A stretch of 5,418 nt of DNA from Alphaproteobacteria bacterium (lineage in GTDB: Bacteria; Pseudomonadota; Alphaproteobacteria; Rhodobacterales; Rhodobacteraceae), in NCBI GenBank assembly GCA_030425945.1, contig JAUHZL010000219.1, positions 1 through 5,418 on the forward strand, written 5' to 3'. Below are positions 1 through 5,418 of this stretch, in pieces (within the stretch, counting starts at the first letter, position 1; each line of letters begins with the position of its first letter). A program made the translations under genes and the position numbers. The notes under the pieces were generated by a model that saw only the letters and a list, made by a program, of their open reading frames with translations, had not been told where the DNA came from and did not search any database.

Positions 1-1427
1 CGCTGTTCAACCGGCTGGTGGGCAAGAAGCTCGCGCTGGTCGATGACCAGCCGGGCGTGACCCGCGACCTGCGCGAAGGCGCGGCGCGGCTGGGGCACCT
101 GAATTTCACCGTCATCGACACGGCGGGGCTGGAAGACGCCAACGACGACAGCCTGCCCGGGCGGATGCGCAAGCTGACCGAGCGGGCGATCGGCCTCGCG
201 GATGCCTGCCTGTTCCTCATCGACGCGCGCGAAGGCATAACCCCCACCGACCAGACGCTGGCCGACCTGTTGCGGCGCAGCGACAAGCCCGTCCTGCTCG
301 GCGCGAACAAGGCCGAGGGCCGGGTCGGCGAGGCCGGGCTCTACGAGGCCTACGGGCTGGGTCTGGGCGAAGTGATCGGCCTGTCGGCGGAGCATGGCGA
401 GGGGATGGCGGATCTTGCCGCCGCGCTCGGCCCGCTGATCGACGCGCATGACGAGGCGACCGCTGTTGCCGACGAGGCGCCCGAGACCGATGTCGCCCTG
501 ACCGAAGCCGAGGCCGAGACCGGGGCGGAGGCGCCCCGGGTGCCGACGAAGGCGCGGCCCCTGCAGGTCGCCGTGGTCGGCCGCCCGAATGCGGGCAAGT
601 CGACGCTGGTCAACCGTCTGTTGGGCGAGGACCGCCTGCTGACCGGGCCCGAGGCCGGGATCACCCGCGATGCGATCTCGGTGAACCTCGACTGGGACGG
701 GGTTCCGGTCCGGATGTTCGACACCGCCGGGATGCGCCGCAAGGCGAAGGTGGTCGAGAAGCTGGAGAAGCTGTCGGTTGCGGACGGTCTGCGCGCGGTG
801 AAGTTCGCCGAGGTCGTTGTCGTCCTGCTCGACGCTGCGATCCCCTTCGAGCAGCAGGACCTGCGCATCGCCGACCTTGCCGAGCGCGAGGGCCGCGCGG
901 TCGTGGTCGCGGTCAACAAGTGGGACCTGGAAGAAGACAAGTCAGCCAAGCTGGCGGGGCTCAAGGAAGCCTTCGAGCGGCTCCTGCCGCAGCTGCGCGG
1001 CGCGCCCCTGGTGACCGTGTCGGCGCTGACCGGGCGCGGGATCGACCGGCTGCAGGCGGCGGTGATGAAGGCGCACGAGGTCTGGAACCGGCGGGTTCCG
1101 ACCGGCCGCCTGAACCAGTGGCTGAGCGCGATGGTCGAGGCACACCCGCCGCCCGCGCCCTCGGGCCGCCGGATCAAGCTGCGCTACATGACCCAGGCCA
1201 AGACCCGCCCGCCGGGCTTCGTGGTGATGTGCTCGAACCCCGAAGGTCTGGGGGACGCCTATACCCGCTACCTGGTCAACGGGCTCCGGGCCGACTTCGA
1301 CATGCCCGGCACGCCGATCCGGCTGCATGTCCGGGGGCAGGGTGAGAAGAACCCCTACAAGAACAAGACCAAGTCCACCCCCTCGCGCCTGCGCAAGCAC
1401 CTCGGCAAGGCGCCGTACAAGAGCTGA
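1..1427 (+). CDS. der: Ribosome-assembly GTPase Der (EngA), 5'-truncated
   Basis: Der is an essential cytoplasmic GTPase with two tandem G domains and a C-terminal KH-like domain that helps mature the 50S ribosomal subunit. The reading frame is open from base 3, with 474 codons before the TGA at 1425-1427. The window opens just after the first P-loop, at LFNRLVGKK, so roughly 15-20 N-terminal residues are missing; full length would then be about 490 residues, as in E. coli. Seen in order: first-domain G3 DTAGLED from 117; G4 as NKAE (306-317), where classical NKxD has Asp; an acidic Glu/Ala-rich linker at about 440-560; second P-loop GRPNAGKS (579-602); second G3 DTAGM (720-734); G4 NKWD (915-926); G5 SAL (1020-1028). 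A basic KH-like domain runs from about 1095 to the end (GKAPYKS). The GTG at 18 is an internal valine codon, not a start. The identification is secure. Confidence 0.98.
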   Translation, partial: LFNRLVGKKLALVDDQPGVTRDLREGAARLGHLNFTVIDTAGLEDANDDSLPGRMRKLTERAIGLADACLFLIDAREGITPTDQTLADLLRRSDKPVLLGANKAEGRVGEAGLYEAYGLGLGEVIGLSAEHGEGMADLAAALGPLIDAHDEATAVADEAPETDVALTEAEAETGAEAPRVPTKARPLQVAVVGRPNAGKSTLVNRLLGEDRLLTGPEAGITRDAISVNLDWDGVPVRMFDTAGMRRKAKVVEKLEKLSVADGLRAVKFAEVVVVLLDAAIPFEQQDLRIADLAEREGRAVVVAVNKWDLEEDKSAKLAGLKEAFERLLPQLRGAPLVTVSALTGRGIDRLQAAVMKAHEVWNRRVPTGRLNQWLSAMVEAHPPPAPSGRRIKLRYMTQAKTRPPGFVVMCSNPEGLGDAYTRYLVNGLRADFDMPGTPIRLHVRGQGEKNPYKNKTKSTPSRLRKHLGKAPYKS

Positions 1428-1472
1428 GACGAAGGCGGGCGCCTGGGTCGTGGCGGATCGGGCATCCTGCTG

Positions 1473-1501
1473 TCGATGGGGCGGCCCGATTGGCATATAT
1501 T
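1473..1501 (+). promoter_or_regulatory. Candidate promoter of the parDE operon
   Basis: TATATT at 1496-1501 differs from the consensus -10 box by one base. A weak -35 match, TCGATG (1473-1478, 3 of 6 bases), lies 17 bp upstream. Transcription would start near 1508, giving a leader of about 19 nt before the antitoxin ATG. The -10 box sits inside the inverted repeat 1491-1505, as expected for an autorepressed toxin-antitoxin promoter. The call is by eye; the -10 is convincing and the -35 is not. Confidence 0.45.
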
Positions 1502-1505
1502 GCCA
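1491..1505. promoter_or_regulatory. Candidate ParD operator (inverted repeat)
   Basis: The sequence TGGCA-TATAT-TGCCA has two perfect 5-bp arms around an AT-rich centre, in an otherwise GC-rich stretch. It lies 21 bp upstream of the parD ATG and covers the candidate -10 box. ParD antitoxins bind such short palindromes through a ribbon-helix-helix dimer and repress their own operon, with ParE as co-repressor. The symmetry is seen directly; the operator role is inferred from position and family. Confidence 0.5.
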
Positions 1506-1516
1506 GCGTTCAGGCT

Positions 1517-1521
1517 GGAGG
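1517..1521 (+). promoter_or_regulatory. Ribosome binding site that sets the parD start
   Basis: GGAGG lies 5 nt before the ATG at 1527. It favours this start over the in-frame ATG at 1476, which would add 17 residues not typical of ParD and would place the operator and -10 box inside the gene. Confidence 0.75.
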
Positions 1522-1526
1522 CCCGC

Positions 1527-1784
1527 ATGGTGACCCGGAACGTCGTCTTGACCGAACCGCAATCGGCGCTGTTGGACAGGCTCGTCGCGACCGGGCGTTT
1601 TCAAAACGCCTCGGAAGCCTTGCGCGCGGGGTTGCGATTGCTGGAGCGCGAGGAAGCCGAGGCCGAGGTTCTGCGCACCCGGCTTGCGGCCGCCCTCGAT
1701 GAGGCGCAGCGCGGAGACCTGGCCGAAGGCAGCGGGGAAGACGCGATCCGCCGCGCCTTCGCCGCGGCACGCGCGCAGACCTGA
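1527..1784 (+). CDS. parD: ParD-family antitoxin (ribbon-helix-helix)
   Basis: This 85-residue protein is the probable antitoxin of a type II toxin-antitoxin pair. It should bind and neutralise the ParE toxin encoded 11 bp downstream and repress the operon. The N-terminus has the ribbon-helix-helix layout: a short beta strand (RNVVLT, residues 4-9), a first helix (about 10-22), then GRFQNASEALRAGLRLLE (about 23-40), the signature turn and second helix of ParD/CopG-like antitoxins. The C-terminal half (about 41-85) is rich in Ala, Glu and Arg, predicted helical, and is the expected toxin-wrapping, protease-sensitive part. Length is normal for the family. The start is fixed by GGAGG at 1517-1521. 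Codons 24-26 (CGT TTT CAA) use A/T-ending forms unlike the neighbourhood and build a 17-bp palindrome at 1594-1610. Family assignment is strong; the exact target of the paired toxin is not shown by sequence. Confidence 0.93.
   Translation: MVTRNVVLTEPQSALLDRLVATGRFQNASEALRAGLRLLEREEAEAEVLRTRLAAALDEAQRGDLAEGSGEDAIRRAFAAARAQT
1594..1610. repeat. 17-bp palindrome inside parD
   Basis: GGCGTTTT-C-AAAACGCC is a perfect inverted repeat with 8-bp arms around one central base. It lies over antitoxin codons 23-28. In RNA it could fold as a 7-bp stem with a UCA loop. The A/T run is conspicuous in this GC-rich DNA. Three successive synonymous choices (CGT, TTT, CAA) all contribute third bases to the symmetry. 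The symmetry is certain; any function (second operator, translational hairpin) is speculation. Confidence 0.6.
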
Positions 1785-1795
1785 TCCCGCCACAG

Positions 1796-2125
1796 ATGCC
1801 GAGGCCATGGGTCCTGACGCGCGCCGCCGAGGCGTCCCTCGTCGAGATCGCGCTCTGGACCACCCGAACCTTCGGGCCCCGGCAGGCCAACCTCTACAAG
1901 GAAGACCTGATCGCCGCCTGTCGCGCCGTCGCCGCGGGGACGGCGCTGAGCTACGGATGTCGTGACGTCATCGACCCCGGACTGCCGGAGGTCCTGCGGT
2001 TCACGCGGGCGGGGCAGCACCTCGTGGTGTTCGTCGAGCAGGCGGATGCGGTGATCATTGTCGACGTCCTGCACAGCCGGTCGGACCTGCCGCGCCGGCT
2101 GGCGGACCGTCTTCCCGAGGGATGA
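1796..2125 (+). CDS. parE: ParE/RelE-family toxin
   Basis: This 109-residue protein is the probable toxin of the ParDE module; characterised ParE toxins poison DNA gyrase, while related RelE toxins cleave mRNA on the ribosome. Features typical of the ParE branch are an early strand (WVLTRAAEASL, residues 5-15), a helical hairpin with ALWTTRTFGPRQANLY (19-34), then the strand motif LRFTRAGQHLVVFV (67-80) and the C-terminal IIVDVLHSRSDLPRRL (87-102). Length fits the family and the frame is intact, so it is probably active unless held by ParD. It starts 11 bp after the parD stop and has no visible Shine-Dalgarno sequence, which suggests translational coupling that keeps toxin below antitoxin. 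Its 3' end faces the oxidoreductase gene across 31 bp with no convincing terminator. Gyrase inhibition is a family-based inference. Confidence 0.92.
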   Translation: MPRPWVLTRAAEASLVEIALWTTRTFGPRQANLYKEDLIAACRAVAAGTALSYGCRDVIDPGLPEVLRFTRAGQHLVVFVEQADAVIIVDVLHSRSDLPRRLADRLPEG

Positions 2126-2156
2126 CCGCCCGCCCTTCGCCCACGTGCGGCGCGGC

Positions 2157-2987
2157 TCAGCCCCGAACCTCGGCCACGGCCTGCATCATCGTCTCGAGCG
2201 GCATGTAGCCCCGGATCATCTGGTCCTGCAGCACGTAGGTCGGGGTGCCGCGGATATCGAGGCGTTCGGCCAGCGCGTGGTTCTTTGCGATCACCGCGGA
2301 GACGGCGTCGGACTGCGCGACCTCGAAGACCTGGTCGGGGTCGAGGCCGAGCTCCATCGCCAGTTGCCGCAGGGTGGGCTCGTCGGGGTTGCCGCGCAGC
2401 GCGATCAGCGCCTCGTGCGCGCCGAGATAGGCCTCGTCGCCGCCAAGCTGCTTCGCGGCGATGGCGAAGCGCGACGACAGGAGCGAGGCTTCCCCGAGGA
2501 TCGGGAATTCCTTGACGATCAGCCGGATGTTGCCGTCGGCGGACACCAGGTCGCGGGTCTCGGGATGGGCGCGGCGGCAGTAGCTGCAGCGGTAGTCGAT
2601 GAACTCGACCAGCGTCACGTCGCCCTCGGGGTTGCCGCCGACCCAGTCGTCGGTGGTGTCGTGCAGGGCGTCGAGGTTGGCGGTGACCATGTCGGCGTCG
2701 GACTGCGCCTGCTGCTGGGCCTGCCGCTGTTCCAGCACGCTGACCGCCTCGAAGATCACCTCGGGGTTCTCGAGCAGGTAGCCGCGAATCGCGGCCCCGA
2801 AGGCCGCCTCGTCCGCGAAGACGAGGCCCGGTGCGGGAGCGGCGACAGGGGCGGCGGGCTCGGCGGCGGCGGTGGCCACGACGGTTTCCGGTTCGGCCGG
2901 TCCGCCGCGGAACGTGGTCGCCCCGGCGACGGCGAACAGTGCGACGGCGCCCAGCAGGCTGCCGTATTTCAGGGCGGACTCGATCAT
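2157..2987 (-). CDS. DsbA-family thiol:disulfide oxidoreductase, ScsC-like
   Basis: This 276-residue thioredoxin-fold protein should act in the periplasm, oxidising or isomerising cysteine pairs in exported proteins. A hydrophobic segment (about residues 10-24) after Lys7 is a signal peptide or N-terminal anchor, followed by an Ala/Pro-rich linker (about 30-54). Residues 57-95 (with YLLENPEVIFEAV and a Gln-rich helix) resemble the N-terminal domain of ScsC-type proteins, which in known members drives oligomerisation. The DsbA-like domain follows, with FIDYRCSYCRR carrying active-site Cys134-Ser-Tyr-Cys137 and the cis-proline loop RGTPTYV (Pro249). CSYC is a less usual dipeptide; CPHC is typical of DsbA and CGYC of many relatives. 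The start (CAT at 2985-2987 on the + strand) is preceded by GGAGA about 10 nt away. It is transcribed divergently from the aminotransferase. The family is secure; oxidase versus isomerase is open. Confidence 0.95.
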   Translation of the reverse strand: MIESALKYGSLLGAVALFAVAGATTFRGGPAEPETVVATAAAEPAAPVAAPAPGLVFADEAAFGAAIRGYLLENPEVIFEAVSVLEQRQAQQQAQSDADMVTANLDALHDTTDDWVGGNPEGDVTLVEFIDYRCSYCRRAHPETRDLVSADGNIRLIVKEFPILGEASLLSSRFAIAAKQLGGDEAYLGAHEALIALRGNPDEPTLRQLAMELGLDPDQVFEVAQSDAVSAVIAKNHALAERLDIRGTPTYVLQDQMIRGYMPLETMMQAVAEVRG

Positions 2988-3026
2988 GGCAGTCAGGTCT
3001 CCGTGGTCACGTCATGGGTCGGACCG

Positions 3027-3055
3027 TTGGTAGCCGAGCGGCGCCGTCCTGCCTA
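3027..3055 (-). promoter_or_regulatory. Weak candidate promoter for the oxidoreductase gene
   Basis: Read on the minus strand, TAGGCA (complement of 3050-3055, 4 of 6 matches to -35) and TACCAA (complement of 3027-3032, 3 of 6 matches to -10) are separated by 17 bp. Transcription would start near 3020, about 33 nt before the ATG. Matches of this quality occur by chance, so only its position in the divergent intergenic region favours it. Confidence 0.2.
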
Positions 3056-3100
3056 GGGCGAAAGCCTGACGAGGCCGTGAGGGGCGGAAGCCCGCGCGCC

Positions 3101-3129
3101 TTGACCTCGGGCAGGGGGCTTGGAACAAG
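3101..3129 (+). promoter_or_regulatory. Candidate promoter for the aminotransferase gene
   Basis: TTGACC (3101-3106, 5 of 6 matches to -35) lies 17 bp before AACAAG (3124-3129, 3 of 6 matches to -10). Transcription would start near 3136, leaving a leader of about 21 nt that contains the ribosome binding site GGAGG at 3145-3149. The -35 is good and the -10 poor. Together with the minus-strand candidate at 3027-3055 it would fill the 169-bp divergent region 2988-3156, where I see nothing else convincing. Confidence 0.35.
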
Positions 3130-3156
3130 CGGGCGAGCCAGAACGGAGGTCCCCCC

Positions 3157-4302
3157 ATGCGCGTCTCGAACCGGTCCGAGGTCGATCCCTTCATCGTGAT
3201 GGACGTGATGGAGGCCGCCCGGCGGGCCGAGGCCGCGGGCCGCTCGATCATCCACATGGAGGTCGGCCAGCCCGGCACCCCCGCCCCGGCGGCCGCGCGG
3301 GCCCGGCTGGGGGCCGTGCTCGACCGCGACCCGCTGGGCTATACCGTCGCGCTGGGGTTGCCCGAGCTGCGGGCCGGGATCGCGGAGCTCTACGCGCGCT
3401 GGTACGGGGTGGACCTGAACCCGGACCGGGTGGTGGTGACGGCAGGCTCGTCGGCCGCCTTCCTGCTGGCCTTTTCCGCGTTCTTCGACGCGGGCGCGCG
3501 GGTCGGGGTCTGCGAGCCGGGCTACCCGTCCTACCGCGCGATCCTGAAGGCGCTGTCGCTGACCCCGGTCGGCCTGCCGACGCGGGCGGAGGAGGGGCAT
3601 CGCCTCGACCCGGCGGCGCTGGCGGCGGCCGATGTCGCGGGGGTGATCGTCGCCTCGCCCAACAACCCGACCGGCACCATGCTGTCGCGCGACCACCTCG
3701 CCGCCCTGATCGCGGCCAGCGGCGACCGCGCCTTCATCTCGGACGAGATCTACCACGGCCTGCACTACGGCGAGCGGGCGGTCAGCGCGCTGGAGATCAG
3801 CGACGACGTCTGCGTGATCAACTCGTTCTCCAAGTATTTCAGCATGACGGGCTGGCGCATCGGCTGGATGGTGGTGCCCGAGGCGCAGGTCCGCACCATC
3901 GAGCGTCTCGCCCAGAACATGTTCATCTGCGCGCCCCATGCCGCGCAGGTCGCGGCCCTCGGCGCGCTGGAGGCCACCGACGAGCTGGACGCGAACCGGG
4001 CGGTCTATGCCGAGAACCGGCGGCTGTTGCTGGAGGGGCTGCCGCAGGCCGGGTTCGACCGCATCGCGCCGCCGGACGGGGCCTTTTATGTCTACGCCGA
4101 TGTGTCGGACCTCGTGGGCGACGGCGACAGCCGGACGCTGGCGGCCGAGATCCTCGACAAGGCCGGGGTCGCGGTGACGCCGGGCCTCGACTTCGACCCG
4201 GTGCGGGGCGGCACGACGCTCCGCTTCTCCTATGCCCGCTCGACGGCGGACATAGCCGAGGGCATCGCGCGGCTCAAGGCGTTCCACGCGGCGCGCGGAT
4301 AG
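3157..4302 (+). CDS. PLP-dependent aminotransferase, class I/II
   Basis: This 381-residue cytoplasmic enzyme should transfer amino groups between an amino acid and a 2-oxo acid using pyridoxal phosphate. Fold-type I landmarks are all present: GYT at 61-63; TAGSSAAF (95-102), phosphate-binding loop; SPNNPTG (167-173) with Asn170 for the cofactor ring; SDEIY (195-199) with Asp196 and Tyr199; SFSKYFSMTGWRIGW (223-237) with Schiff-base Lys226 and phosphate-binding Arg234; and LRFSYA (355-360) with Arg356 for the substrate carboxylate. Length is normal for the aspartate aminotransferase superfamily. The substrate cannot be read from these motifs; aspartate or aromatic/branched amino acids are possible. 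The start is supported by GGAGG (3145-3149) 7 nt upstream. The amidase gene follows in the same direction after 50 bp, so co-transcription is possible although no functional link is obvious. Long open frames overlapping it on both strands are GC-driven artefacts. Confidence 0.94.
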   Translation: MRVSNRSEVDPFIVMDVMEAARRAEAAGRSIIHMEVGQPGTPAPAAARARLGAVLDRDPLGYTVALGLPELRAGIAELYARWYGVDLNPDRVVVTAGSSAAFLLAFSAFFDAGARVGVCEPGYPSYRAILKALSLTPVGLPTRAEEGHRLDPAALAAADVAGVIVASPNNPTGTMLSRDHLAALIAASGDRAFISDEIYHGLHYGERAVSALEISDDVCVINSFSKYFSMTGWRIGWMVVPEAQVRTIERLAQNMFICAPHAAQVAALGALEATDELDANRAVYAENRRLLLEGLPQAGFDRIAPPDGAFYVYADVSDLVGDGDSRTLAAEILDKAGVAVTPGLDFDPVRGGTTLRFSYARSTADIAEGIARLKAFHAARG

Positions 4303-4304
4303 GC

Positions 4305-4310
4305 TAGACT
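4305..4310 (+). promoter_or_regulatory. Possible -10 box before the amidase gene
   Basis: TAGACT (4305-4310) matches 4 of 6 bases of the -10 consensus and lies just after the aminotransferase stop. No good -35 is seen 16-18 bp upstream. If real, the transcript would begin inside or just after the first arm of the inverted repeat 4309-4340. This is a weak call. Confidence 0.2.
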
Positions 4311-4340
4311 GCCCGGCAAGAACCAACAGAGGCCGGGCAG
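4309..4340. repeat. Perfect 9-bp inverted repeat between aminotransferase and amidase genes
   Basis: CTGCCCGGC (4309-4317) and GCCGGGCAG (4332-4340) are exact reverse complements around a 14-nt loop of mixed, A-rich sequence (4318-4331). The stem is all G-C except one A-T pair. No T-tract follows, so this is not a classic intrinsic terminator. The second arm ends in AG of an AGGA (4339-4342) lying 10 nt before the amidase ATG, so folding in RNA could hinder ribosome binding. Alternatives are a protein-binding site or an RNA stability or processing element. Confidence 0.65.
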
Positions 4341-4352
4341 GACAGGCACGAC

Positions 4353-5418
4353 ATGGGCAGGACGCTCCTTCTGGCGGCGGCACTTCTGGCCGCGCTCGCC
4401 GCGGGCGCGCGCGCGGAGGATCTGCGCGGACTGGCGCGGCTCGACACCGCGGCCTCGTCCATCGCGGATGCGCGGCGCGGCGTGGCGGTCAGCCTGACGC
4501 TCAGCCAGCCGGTGCCGTGGCGCGCAGTGCTGCTGGCGGGCGAGGTGCCGCGCCTCGCGCTCGAATTCTCGGAACTGGCCCTCGACGGCATCGCGCCGCG
4601 CGCGCTCGACGACGCGGTGCGGGTGCTGGACGTCCGGGCGGAACGCTCGGCGCCCGGCTGGTCGCGGCTGATCCTGACGCTGGACCGGCCCTATGTGCTG
4701 AGCACCGCGGAACTGCGCCGGGACGAGACCACGGGGGCCGGACGGCTGGAGGTCCGGCTGCGCGCCGCGTCGCAGGACGAATACGATGCCGAGGCGCGCG
4801 AGGACACGGCGCGCACCCTGCCGCCGGTGCCGCGTGGGCGGCAACAGGGCGACCGGCCGCTTCTGGTGGTGCTCGACCCTGGCCACGGCGGGTTCGATCC
4901 CGGGGCGCGGAACGGGGCCTATTCGGAGGCGGTCCTGATGCTGACCTTCGCCCGCGAGTTGCAGGAAAAGCTTGTCCGGTCAGGCGGCTATGACGTGATC
5001 CTGACACGGAACGGCGACACCTTCGTGTCGCTGCCGGAACGCGTGGCGATCGCCCGGCGCGCGGGCGCGGACCTGTTCCTGTCGCTGCACGCCGACGCGG
5101 TCGAGGTCGGCCGCGCCCGGGGCGCGTCGGTCTACACGCTGTCGGACGAAGCCTCGGACGAGGCTTCGGCGCTTCTGGCAAGCCGTCTCGACCGGGCCGA
5201 CCTTCTGGCCGGTGTAGATCTCGGCGCGGCGGACGACACGGTCGCGCGCGCGCTGATGGACCTCGGGCGGCTCGAAACGCGGCCCCGGTCCGAGCGCCTC
5301 GGCGACCACCTGGTGGCGAACCTCGACCGGGCGGTCGGGGGGATGCACAAGCGGCCCCGGATGGCCGCGGATTTCTCGGTGCTGCGCGCGCCCGACATCC
5401 CCTCGGCCCTCGTCGAGA
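4353..5418 (+). CDS. N-acetylmuramoyl-L-alanine amidase (AMIN + Amidase_3), 3'-truncated
   Basis: This periplasmic zinc amidase should cut the bond between N-acetylmuramic acid and the L-alanine of the peptide stem in peptidoglycan, as AmiA/B/C do during daughter-cell separation. The window holds 355 codons with no stop. Residues 1-21 are a signal peptide (Arg3, a Leu/Ala core, ARA then ED). An AMIN domain, which localises such enzymes to the envelope or septum, covers about 30-138; an acidic linker (about 140-168) follows. The Amidase_3 domain starts near 170: LDPGHGG with zinc ligand His178, Glu192 in NGAYSEA, SLHAD with zinc ligand His246, then FSVLRAPDIPSALVE, whose last residue, Glu355 (5415-5417), is the expected catalytic glutamate. 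The final part, normally a few dozen residues, is lost at the edge. SDEASDEA (264-271) comes from a 12-bp imperfect tandem duplication at 5142-5165. AGGA or AGG 6-10 nt upstream supports the start. The family is secure; AmiA/B/C subtype is not assigned. Confidence 0.95.
   Translation, partial: MGRTLLLAAALLAALAAGARAEDLRGLARLDTAASSIADARRGVAVSLTLSQPVPWRAVLLAGEVPRLALEFSELALDGIAPRALDDAVRVLDVRAERSAPGWSRLILTLDRPYVLSTAELRRDETTGAGRLEVRLRAASQDEYDAEAREDTARTLPPVPRGRQQGDRPLLVVLDPGHGGFDPGARNGAYSEAVLMLTFARELQEKLVRSGGYDVILTRNGDTFVSLPERVAIARRAGADLFLSLHADAVEVGRARGASVYTLSDEASDEASALLASRLDRADLLAGVDLGAADDTVARALMDLGRLETRPRSERLGDHLVANLDRAVGGMHKRPRMAADFSVLRAPDIPSALVE

Noticed and set aside
1433..1444. Possible terminator after der (AGGC-GGGC-GCCT)
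   Set aside because: A 4-bp stem without a following T-tract does not support an intrinsic terminator.
1476..1526. Upstream in-frame ATG that would lengthen ParD by 17 residues
   Set aside because: It has no Shine-Dalgarno sequence, the added residues do not fit ParD, and it would put the candidate promoter and operator inside the coding sequence.
942..1808. 288-residue open frame on the minus strand over der and parD
   Set aside because: It is antisense to two well-supported genes, has no domain features and no plausible ribosome binding context.
1963..1970. TGACGTCA palindrome inside parE
   Set aside because: It is only 8 bp, does not extend, lies in conserved coding sequence and resembles neither the parD promoter repeat nor the parD internal palindrome.
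2126..2156. Bidirectional terminator between the convergent parE and oxidoreductase genes
   Set aside because: The 31 bp are C-rich and then G-rich but give only weak 4-bp pairings and no T-tract on either strand.
2058..3056. 332-residue open frame on the plus strand over the oxidoreductase gene
   Set aside because: It overlaps the 3' end of parE and is antisense to a clear DsbA-family gene. Its low-complexity composition is that of an antisense shadow.
3082..3093. Small hairpin GGGC-GGAA-GCCC in the divergent intergenic region
   Set aside because: The stem has only 4 bp, lies upstream of the candidate -35 and has no T-tract. This is expected by chance in GC-rich DNA.
3007..4383. 458-residue open frame on the minus strand covering the whole aminotransferase gene
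   Set aside because: It is very rich in Arg, Gly, His and Pro with no recognisable domain and lies antisense to a gene with a full set of PLP motifs. Such frames are common where third positions are nearly all G or C.

Overview
The window is very GC-rich, densely coding chromosomal DNA. Its codon use strongly favours G or C at third positions. The Der, DsbA/ScsC-like and amidase proteins resemble those of Rhodobacteraceae and relatives, so an alphaproteobacterium of the order Rhodobacterales is the best guess; this rests on protein character, not on a search.

Layout, left to right. (1) Positions 1-1427 (+) hold nearly all of the ribosome-assembly GTPase Der, missing only its first residues. 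(2) Positions 1428-2125 (+) hold a compact type II toxin-antitoxin module of the ParD/ParE type. A 15-bp inverted repeat overlaps its presumed -10 box, and a second, AT-rich 17-bp palindrome lies inside the antitoxin gene. (3) Positions 2157-2987 (-) hold an exported or membrane-anchored DsbA-family thiol oxidoreductase with a CSYC active site and a ScsC-like N-terminal segment. It converges on parE. (4) A 169-bp divergent intergenic region (2988-3156) should hold promoters for the oxidoreductase and for the next gene. (5) Positions 3157-4302 (+) hold a fold-type I PLP-dependent aminotransferase. (6) After a 50-bp gap with a perfect 9-bp inverted repeat, positions 4353-5418 (+) hold a periplasmic N-acetylmuramoyl-L-alanine amidase (AMIN plus Amidase_3 domains). 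It is cut by the window edge at its presumed catalytic glutamate.

Most of the window is housekeeping: ribosome biogenesis, envelope disulfide chemistry, amino-acid metabolism and cell-wall turnover. The toxin-antitoxin pair is the only accessory-type element and appears to have been placed between two core genes. I see no RNA genes, insertion sequences, CRISPR arrays or intrinsic terminators with a U-tract, and no gene-free stretch over 300 bases. I did not find a clearly new biological system. The most interesting signals are the palindromes in and before parD and the hairpin before the amidase.
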